A stretch of DNA of 40,127 nucleotides from a virus: positions 1 through 40,127 of the IMG/VR virus record IMGVR_UViG_3300028556_000023, one strand, 5' to 3'. Positions 1 to 6,700 of the stretch are shown here, piece after piece. The translations under genes were made by a program, and so were the position numbers. Each line of letters opens with the position of its first letter. Positions within the stretch are counted from its first letter, which is position 1. The notes under the pieces are model-generated. The model ran no database searches, had not been told where the DNA came from, and saw only the letters and a list, made by a program, of their open reading frames with translations.

Positions 1-466
1 CCCAAATATTCAAAGACTTATGTCTGTGGGGTTCATCTTTATGATGATTTAAGGCTCGAAGAGAACAATCTTTGTCCTGATATAAATTAGAGGCCAAGAC
101 ATATTCTAAATTGCTATTAAATCTTGCAATAAGAGTATTTTTATAGGTCCATGGTTTAGATGAATATTCTTTTAAAATATCACATATAACCACTGGTAAA
201 TTATTTTCTATATGTCCTCCTTCGCTAATGATTTTATGAGTGTACGTGCCCATTTCCCAATAAAGTTGCATTAATGTTTTTTCTTTTCTAGGAGCGGTCT
301 CATAGGTAACTAATAGATTTCCATCTACATCTAGAAGCTGCGGGGATTGGAATAATTTGCTTACAAGAATTAAATTATTTTTAAGACGGGATAAATCGAG
401 ATGTATGATTGCTGGAGGAGCATCTTTAGCACAGGGCGCTATAAAGCTTTTAACTATATTACCTAT
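1..466. repeat. Terminal direct repeat, left copy
   Basis: Matches 39664-40127 with about 20 substitutions, most of them between 180 and 275, and four T instead of two near base 450. Lies wholly inside the WD40-like gene. Best read as circular closure or terminal redundancy of a 39.66 kb unit with a poorly resolved or strain-mixed overlap. A pair of diverged tandem paralogues is the alternative. Confidence 0.85.
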
Positions 467-889
467 TTGATTGTAAATAGTTATACGTCCATTTTCTTCA
501 CCTACTGCAAAATGTTCACCCTGAGGATGAAATGCTACAGCAGTTACGCGTGTTGAATGTTTTAGTTTTATAGTAGGGAAAAATTTGATATCCGAAAACT
601 TCTTGCCAGAAGAAGACTCTGGGTCTGCTACCATAGCATCTTTAATAATAGTTTGGGTAGATGGGAATAGTTGTTGTACTTCCTCTAATTTAACTTTTTG
701 ATTCGCTATTTGTTGCCTGTACTTGCGCATAGCTAAGATGGCGAGCGAAGGAGGAGTCTTTGGTGCTCGATCTGCGGGAATTCTAAGAAGGCTAACAATT
801 GGTGCACCACCAGCGGGGAAAGTCATGAAGCCCATACTTTGAACTTGGGAAAAACATAGTCCTGACAATATTATGAAATACTTTTTCAT
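1..889 (-). CDS. Secreted WD40-like repeat protein, N-terminal part
   Basis: Reads from ATG at 889 with AAGGA upstream, and runs off the left edge of the window. Residues 1-18 form a Sec signal peptide (MKKYFIILSGLCFSQVQS). A helical stretch follows, and then around residues 105-145 a WD40-like blade (TRVTAVAFHPQGEHFAVGEENG). The remainder looks like further degenerate blades. Base 1 corresponds to base 39664, so the gene continues in frame into 39663-39287. The joined gene is 1266 nt, 421 aa. WD40 propellers are protein-binding scaffolds; an exported one in a phage genome suggests a lysogenic-conversion or host-interaction role, which is inference. It is divergent from the head operon starting at 1084. 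The repeat call is confident; the precise function is unknown. Confidence 0.75.
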   Translation of the reverse strand, partial: MKKYFIILSGLCFSQVQSMGFMTFPAGGAPIVSLLRIPADRAPKTPPSLAILAMRKYRQQIANQKVKLEEVQQLFPSTQTIIKDAMVADPESSSGKKFSDIKFFPTIKLKHSTRVTAVAFHPQGEHFAVGEENGRITIYNQIGNIVKSFIAPCAKDAPPAIIHLDLSRLKNNLILVSKLFQSPQLLDVDGNLLVTYETAPRKEKTLMQLYWEMGTYTHKIISEGGHIENNLPVVICDILKEYSSKPWTYKNTLIARFNSNLEYVLASNLYQDKDCSLRALNHHKDEPHRHKSLNIW

Positions 890-1034
890 GTATATCCTTA
901 TTTAATGTAGTTAATAACTGCGCGTGAAACATACACTCTAATTATTTTTTACCGTATTACAAGGGCTTTTTTAAACTCTCATTACACATTGAAATAAATA
1001 TTTAGTATTGGTTGAATATTTAGGTTTTTATATC

Positions 1035-1064
1035 TTTACGGGTAAGGAAAAAGAGGCGTATACT
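1035..1064 (+). promoter_or_regulatory. Putative sigma70-like promoter of the left head operon
   Basis: TTTACG, 18-nt spacer, TATACT (1059-1064), ending 19 bases before the start of the first head gene. The same TATACT -10 with an 18-nt spacer is found at 3607 and 13869. The -35 is weak. Confidence 0.45.
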
Positions 1065-1083
1065 AAAGAAAAAAGGAAAATGT

Positions 1084-1560
1084 ATGAAGCAAGATACCGT
1101 CGGTAAAGTTTCCTTAGAGTTATCTCAAAAAACACCAGATACACGAAGTCCCATAGAACAGATGAGAGAAAGTCTCACCGAATGGGATAGAAATATCTAT
1201 GAGTGTATAGACCGTTCTAAAAAAGACTTCTTAGGTGACTTTTATGTTATCGTAATCACTAAGAACGAACCTTTAATGCGTAATGTATTCCGTAACTATT
1301 TTTACGCTCGCCTATCCTGTCCTACCCCTGACTATGACCAAACCGTTTATAGATACAATAAAGTCCAAGATAAAATAGAGTTTATATGGGTAATACCATC
1401 CAGGGATGCTTCTTTTCATCTAAAAGATAATGCCCTGCAAGTAGCTAATGAAGAGCGGGGTTTACTAAATTTTGTCCTGAAATTTGCCGATGGTACCTTA
1501 TTTAAATTAGCTAAAAAGTTAAATGGTGAAGAACTAGAAACACCTTTATTGGAGAAGTAA
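1084..1560 (+). CDS. Conserved phage head-cluster protein, unknown function
   Basis: 158 aa, soluble, no membrane segment. The central part has a compact mixed alpha/beta look, with FYVIVITKNEPLMRNVFRNY followed by PTPDYDQTVYRYN and then IEFIWVIPSRD. I recall similar proteins beside portal and scaffold genes of N4-gp56-type phages, without an assigned role. It is first in the operon that leads to the scaffold, and on the circle it lies downstream of the portal block, so a head-assembly or virion role is likely. Start ATG follows AAAGGA. It overlaps the next start as TAATG, which suggests translational coupling. Confidence 0.7.
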   Translation: MKQDTVGKVSLELSQKTPDTRSPIEQMRESLTEWDRNIYECIDRSKKDFLGDFYVIVITKNEPLMRNVFRNYFYARLSCPTPDYDQTVYRYNKVQDKIEFIWVIPSRDASFHLKDNALQVANEERGLLNFVLKFADGTLFKLAKKLNGEELETPLLEK

Positions 1561-1805
1561 TGGCAAGCAAGGATCTTATAAATAAAGTAAACCAGGCTAT
1601 TGTTAGAGATTTGATGAAGATTAATGAGATGTTATCCCAGCTTCACAATTTTCATGATAATGCCCAGGCTGTAGCTAAGAATATAGAAACTACATTTGAA
1701 TTTTTTTTAAAAGATATAGGACAGTTTGCGCCTAAACCATGGACTGGCGACGCTACAATCTTAGAGAAGATAGATACTTTATTGAAATTTTATGAAATAA
1801 AATAG
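1560..1805 (+). CDS. Small helical head-cluster protein, unknown function
   Basis: 81 aa, almost entirely predicted helix, with the heptad-like stretch INEMLSQLHNFHDNAQAVAKN. Its ATG overlaps the upstream stop (TAATG), and an AGGAG site for the scaffold gene follows 8 bases on. Size and position between a conserved head protein and the scaffold suggest an assembly accessory factor. I recognise no family. Confidence 0.65.
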   Translation: MASKDLINKVNQAIVRDLMKINEMLSQLHNFHDNAQAVAKNIETTFEFFLKDIGQFAPKPWTGDATILEKIDTLLKFYEIK

Positions 1806-1812
1806 GAGAAAA

Positions 1813-2595
1813 ATGTTTGATAGTAATGAAAGCTTTCAGTTGAAACAGGAAAAAGGTTTATCAGTGGTCCAAGAACCACCAGCCGAAGAAACTCTCCAGC
1901 AAACCGAAGCAGCTGAAGTAGAACCGGTAGATATTCCCCTCGCACAAGAATCTACCGCTTCAGCTTCTTCTAAAGAACCTGCCGATAGTTTCCGTGAGCT
2001 ACGTGAAAAAGCTGATCGTGCAGCACGCGAGCGTGATGAGCTCTTAAGCATTGTGAAAGAATTTAAACAACAGAATGTTACTGCGCAACCTTCGGAGCCA
2101 GAAGATTACGATCTTAATTTGAAGCCTGATGACCTTGCTGAGGGTAAACACTTAACCAAGGTTCAAAAAGAGATTAAGAAGCTTAAAGAAGAGCTTAATA
2201 CCTACAAAAAACAATCTTATGAGTCTATAGTAGAAGCTAAGCTTAAATCTAACTACAATGATTTTGATAAGGTTGTTAACCCTGATACTATACGCTCATT
2301 AAGTTCTATATACCCTGAGCTTGCAGCTACTCTTAACTCTTCAGCAGATTTATATAATAAAGCTGTATCTGCGTATACAATGATTAAGAAGTTAGGAATT
2401 TACCAAGAGGATATTTACATGGCTGATAAGAAAAAAGTACAAGAGAACGCCGCTAAACCAAAAACACTCTCATCTATTTCACCACAGCAAGCAGAAAGCC
2501 CACTATCCAAAGTAAATGCATTTGCTAATGGATTAACACCAGAACTGCAAAAACAATTACGTAGAGAGATGGAAGAGGCTAGAAAGGCTATATGA
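1813..2595 (+). CDS. Capsid assembly scaffolding protein
   Basis: 260 aa. It has the usual build of a phage scaffold: an acidic, low-complexity Glu/Pro/Ala-rich N-terminus (residues 10-55), a long charged coiled coil (about 58-140, FRELREKADRAARERDELL), a helical middle, and a short basic C-terminal helix (QLRREMEEARKAI) of the kind that contacts the coat protein. It is the last head gene before the major capsid gene, which is where scaffolds normally sit. Scaffolds line the inside of the procapsid and leave before or during packaging. Here it is unusually separated from the coat gene by four small accessory genes and a terminator. Start follows AGGAGAAAA. Confidence 0.8.
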   Translation: MFDSNESFQLKQEKGLSVVQEPPAEETLQQTEAAEVEPVDIPLAQESTASASSKEPADSFRELREKADRAARERDELLSIVKEFKQQNVTAQPSEPEDYDLNLKPDDLAEGKHLTKVQKEIKKLKEELNTYKKQSYESIVEAKLKSNYNDFDKVVNPDTIRSLSSIYPELAATLNSSADLYNKAVSAYTMIKKLGIYQEDIYMADKKKVQENAAKPKTLSSISPQQAESPLSKVNAFANGLTPELQKQLRREMEEARKAI

Positions 2596-2798
2596 GTTTA
2601 AAGCAATGCCGTGGATGTCAAAAAGATTTTGAGTTTCTAACGCTTGTGGGAAATGATGAATGTTATCCTAAAATACCATATTTAGTTTTATGTGATAAAT
2701 GTGTAGAGGGATGGCTTAAAATATGTGAAAAACATCATAATAATTTATATATAGAATTAAATAATTTTATTCATCCTAAGCCTCCCAATATAGAGTAA
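2592..2798 (+). CDS. Small zinc-ribbon-like protein
   Basis: 68 aa. Two cysteine pairs (CRGC near residue 6 and CDKC near 36) are spaced like a treble-clef or rubredoxin knuckle. The rest is helical. ATG overlaps the scaffold stop (ATGA). It resembles in layout the protein encoded in intron 1 of the capsid gene (CTKC ... CKPC). Function unknown. Confidence 0.65.
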   Translation: MSLKQCRGCQKDFEFLTLVGNDECYPKIPYLVLCDKCVEGWLKICEKHHNNLYIELNNFIHPKPPNIE

Positions 2799-2810
2799 TG
2801 GATCATCCAA

Positions 2811-3209
2811 ATGGAAAGAGATAAATTCTTTGTAAGCAAGTTATTAAAGCTTCCTGTGCCTATTTTAAAATTCAATAGGAAAAATAATGAGTGGGGTTTG
2901 CATAGATGTTCATGTGAGCCTTTATGTTCTAACGATAACATTAAATCTTCTAAACCATGGATATCTTTTGGGGAGAAAAAACCTCCCGTTAATTGTGGAT
3001 TATTGATAATAATTGATGATAATAACGATGAGGATCCTTGGAATGTTAGAGATCAACTGTTTTATGGGTTTATGTGGCCTCATGAATATATTTATATAAC
3101 ATTGAATATTACTGAGAATGTTAGAATGGGATGGAAAGCACATAAAGAGTTTGATTTGAAAGATATATATTGGTTTAATGGAATAGAATGTGGATCGCCC
3201 AATATGTAA
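2811..3209 (+). CDS. Divergent DUF551-like protein
   Basis: 132 aa. The C-terminal 85 residues follow the DUF551 pattern: a Trp-Ile start with a PP pair (PWISFGEKKPPVNCGLLIII), a central YG strand, and the closing YW motif (LKDIYWFNGIE). The N-terminal 45 residues hold a CSCEPLC cysteine cluster that is not part of the family. DUF551 proteins are small phage and prophage proteins of unknown function. Relatives here lie in two capsid-gene introns and in the early region. Assignment is by pattern only. Confidence 0.5.
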   Translation: MERDKFFVSKLLKLPVPILKFNRKNNEWGLHRCSCEPLCSNDNIKSSKPWISFGEKKPPVNCGLLIIIDDNNDEDPWNVRDQLFYGFMWPHEYIYITLNITENVRMGWKAHKEFDLKDIYWFNGIECGSPNM

Positions 3210-3360
3210 AATATGCCTAATGGAGTGTAAACCACCTGATTGTGAGTGCTGGTTAGATAAGCCAGTATGCAAAGAATGTAAGATCAGGTGTGTTCCTAAT
3301 GATGTAGATTCATTAGGTGAGTGTTGGATAGAGTTAATACAGAAAGATTTGTCTAAATGA
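3190..3360 (+). CDS. Cys-rich microprotein, probable zinc binder
   Basis: 56 aa from a GTG at 3190 that lies inside the end of the previous gene; ATG 3220 is an in-frame alternative. It has nine cysteines in paired spacing (CKIC, CECW, CKEC, CVPN, GECW). Its TGA overlaps the ATG of the next gene (ATGA at 3357), which supports it as a real, coupled gene. No family recognised. Confidence 0.5.
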   Translation: MDRPICKICLMECKPPDCECWLDKPVCKECKIRCVPNDVDSLGECWIELIQKDLSK

Positions 3361-3542
3361 ATAAAATAAGTTGTACCAATTGTCACAATAGAATATATGC
3401 AGAAATAGGGATATTTTGGAGACATACGCTTACTTTACAGGTTTATCCTTGTTCTTATAAAATTGATGGCAAAACATGTTATCGGCGATTCTTGGAATGG
3501 TATGAAGGCCATATTCAAAGAGAACTCGCGCAATATAAATAG
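3357..3542 (+). CDS. Small zinc-ribbon-like protein
   Basis: 61 aa with CTNC near residue 6, then C32 and C41, and a helical basic C-terminus (RFLEWYEGHIQRELAQYK). Last gene of the scaffold operon; a terminator follows 12 bases after its stop. Function unknown. Confidence 0.55.
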   Translation: MNKISCTNCHNRIYAEIGIFWRHTLTLQVYPCSYKIDGKTCYRRFLEWYEGHIQRELAQYK

Positions 3543-3553
3543 ATCTTTCATAT

Positions 3554-3605
3554 GGAGTCTCACATGTCTTTGCTCTCCTTTTTGACTGTGAGCTCCCTTT
3601 TTTTT
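3554..3605 (+). terminator. Rho-independent terminator after the scaffold operon
   Basis: GGAG(T)CTCACA at 3554-3564 pairs with TGTGAGCTCC at 3587-3596 (10 bp with one bulged T), followed by eight T. It isolates the coat gene from the scaffold operon. Confidence 0.7.
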
Positions 3606-3606
3606 C

Positions 3607-3636
3607 TTGAATTCTTCTTATTTAATTATATATACT
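3607..3636 (+). promoter_or_regulatory. Promoter of the major capsid gene
   Basis: TTGAAT, 18-nt spacer, TATACT (3631-3636). Lies directly after the terminator and puts the transcript start near 3643, just ahead of the three leader hairpins. Same -10 hexamer as at 13893 and 27304. Confidence 0.65.
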
Positions 3637-3652
3637 AATTTATCGGCGCAAC

Positions 3653-3726
3653 TGAGTCTCGCCAGCTCATTCTGACGAAAATTGAGTCTCGTCAACTCAG
3701 TGACGTACGTAAGTCTCGTCAACTTA
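3653..3726 (+). promoter_or_regulatory. Three tandem covarying hairpins in the capsid mRNA leader
   Basis: Three 17-nt units at 3653-3669, 3683-3699 and 3710-3726. Each is a 5-bp stem around the loop CTCGYCA. Stems are TGAGT/GCTCA, TGAGT/ACTCA and TAAGT/ACTTA. The paired bases change together (A-T, G-T) while the loop stays, so they are RNA or DNA structural elements and not chance repeats. They end 40 bases before the capsid start. Possible roles are mRNA stability, coat-protein binding or translational control. Confidence 0.7.
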
Positions 3727-3766
3727 AGATATATAAAAAATGAAGCTATATACTTAAGGAGATGTC

Positions 3767-6700
3767 ATGTCTATAACGACTACATCAACGCTTCCGGCTC
3801 CGGTCCAGCAAAGTTTTAGTTATAAATTACTTTCGGTACCAGTGCCAAATATGATTCATAAAATCCCTGCGATGAAGAAGAACATGCCTAGAAACGGCGG
3901 TACAACTCTTCGTATGAGACGATAAAATTATGTCGTCTTTAAATCTTCTCTGATAGACTTGGAAGCCTTAGCGTAAAGACGAAGGTAACAAGGGGCAAGA
4001 ATGAAAAAAAACGTAAACTGTACGAAATGTAATATTGAATTAAAATTAAAAGATGGAAATTTCATGGAAGCAATAGATAGTTCTGGATATCTTTGTAAGC
4101 CATGTTTTGCAAATCTTAATAAATATTTACACGAATGCTATTTACAATTCATTCAGCCTGAACGTAGCAAGCGAGAAGACTTAGATTGTAAAGAATGTGA
4201 AAGAATCAAGGAGAACGTATATTCTCAAATATGTACTCATTGCGATATCGATCAATATCTTGATGAATCTAAGATGCGGTGCTCTGAACATTGTGGAAAC
4301 ACAGTGAGGGAAGTGCAATAAACTTCCTCGCTCTTCATTTCCCGAAGAAATGAAGAGTCATAAAAGTAACAGATTTGATAATCCCTTAGCAACAGCTATG
4401 GTTCCACTAGGAAATAGCGGAGTAACACCTCCACCACAAAACCTAACAGCTGTGGATAAACACTATGTCCACATTAAATCTTCTCTGATAGACTTGGAAG
4501 CCTAAACGTAAAGTCGTAGGTAACAAGGGGCAAGATTATGAAATGGATAAAAACATCAGATAAATTACCAACATTATATAAATCAGTTCTTATTTATGGA
4601 AATGGCATTAATAATGCAATGGATATAGGTTGGTTATTTAATAATGATGGAAAAATAGAATGGACGACAGAAGAATATTTTATTCCTACTCATTGGATGT
4701 TATTACCAGAGATTCCTAATCAGCCTGAACGTAGCAAGCGAGAAGACTTAGATTGTGAAAAATGCAAAGATATTAAAAAAGGAATTGAATGGGAATGCCC
4801 TTCAAGATTTATTGATTATCTTGATCAATCTAAGATGCGGTGCTCTGAACATTGTGGAAACACAGTGAGGGAAGCTCAATAAACTTCCTCGCCTAAAGAA
4901 ATTTAGAGGTAACAATAACGGGATTAGCCGCGTACTATTACAGCGCCGTTAACGAGTGCATTTGGAGAAATCCATAAAGTCTACTGACATCGTTGCCAGG
5001 CACCTGTGAGTTACCTTCAAAAAACTAGGTCACAAAAGTAACAGATAGATAGATGCCAAGCTCAGTTTTTATGGCACATACGTGACCATCAACGAGCAGG
5101 TTAATGATAGCCTGCTTTAAATCAGCCCTAATTGAGGTGGAAGTCCTATTAAATAGGATGACACTGCGCAAGGTGACTGAATTATAAGGATTAACGAATA
5201 TGAAGAGATTTCATTTTATGAAACAAAGAATAACGAAGTTCAAGAACCTCCTGCTCAATAGGTTGGGTTCCTTGTTGACCTTTTCGCATTCTTGTTTTTT
5301 CAAAAGTATCTCTCATTTGAATCATAACTTTTGCTTGTTCAATCTTGATTACAAGATAAGGAATCATTATTTCACACAAATGCTTAACTCGATCAGAATG
5401 TGCTGTCCAGCGATAAACAGCTTTACGAGAATTTTTAGGGGTTTGTTTAGCAGAATAATGCTGCAACCTTCCTCCAAAATTATCGACAAGCCAATTTATC
5501 AACGAAATATCTGTAGAACTTACTTGCATAGTTGTGTGAAAATGTGGAGTTCCTGTTTTAGGATTTTTGGCATAGGCGCCTATAAGAAAAGCTCCTTCTC
5601 CGTCCATAATTCCTGCAAGATAAGCAATTTGAGCAATGGTATATTCTTTACGTACATATTTGCTAATCATATAATATCCTTTACGATTAATAGTCATACA
5701 CTAGTTTATCGTAAATTAAAGCCAGCGTAAACGACTAAAGCGGGTAGACACCATAAGGTGAAGCGATAGTCTGAACTCTATGGAAACATAGAGAGGGAGA
5801 TCCGAAGAGGTTTCCCCGCCTCGTAAGAGGTCACAAAAGTAACAGATTGTACCTTGCAGAACCAAGATCCAGTATTAAACGAATGTGCGGCTCGACTTGG
5901 AGTTTCACTTCGTCAAACAGAAGATCAACTTACACGTGATATGTTAGCCTCAACAGCTAGCTTTATTAACTGTACAGGTGGTGTAAACGGTGATAACCCA
6001 ACAGAAATCACACGCTCTGATGTTGATACAGTTGTAAGAACATTATTAGGTAATAATGCTTACACGATAAAAATTGTCGTGTCTAAATCTTCTCTGATAG
6101 ACTTGGAAGCCGTAGTACAAGCGTAACCGGTAACAAGGGGCAAGATTATGAAATGGCGTTCAATAGAAGAAGAACCTAAATTAAATCAATTATTATATCT
6201 TTGTGATAGAAATGGTTTTATACATAAAGGATGTTTAATTGAAAAATCTACAGGGATTCCGGGTAAAATAGGAAAATATTGGCAAATATTTCAAGATACT
6301 TCTTTTGGAAATATAGAACACTGGGAAATATTTGTATCATATGATATTTGTAGATTTAATTGGGTTCTTGTAGAAGAAATGCCTTTACCTAATCAGCCTG
6401 AACGTAGCAAGCGAGAAGACTTAGATTGTTGTAAAAAGTTAAAAAAATTAGAATATCTTCGCCAAATAATAATCGATGAAAATATTGATTGTGGAGAATG
6501 GCATAACGACTATGCAGATATAGTTGAAATTTTTAATGAACTTATACAAGAATCTAAGATGCGGTGCTCTGAACATTGTGGAAACACAGTGAGGGATAAG
6601 TAGAGAAAGTCCCCGCTCTTCATTTCCCAAAGAAATGAAGAGTCACCAAAGTAACAGATTTGAATGGATAACATCGAGGGTGAAGATAAGTTTGGTACAG

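Noticed and set aside
4331-4357. Rho-independent terminator in intron 1 (same at 6616 in intron 4)
   Set aside because: No T-run, and it lies at the same distance from the 3' splice site in both introns; it is a peripheral intron hairpin.
4900-5030. A tRNA-like element in the intron 2 tail
   Set aside because: Paired arms exist but no acceptor/T-arm pattern could be completed; more likely a P9 extension.
5200-5730. A 176-codon plus-strand gene in intron 3
   Set aside because: Composition is random-looking (Phe/Ile/Ser/His-rich), and the opposite strand has a clear LAGLIDADG gene with a ribosome site.
5854-6126. A free-standing 90-codon gene
   Set aside because: It is exon 4 of the capsid gene read on into intron 4; the last codons come from the intron (SKSSLIDLEAVVQA) and there is no ribosome site.
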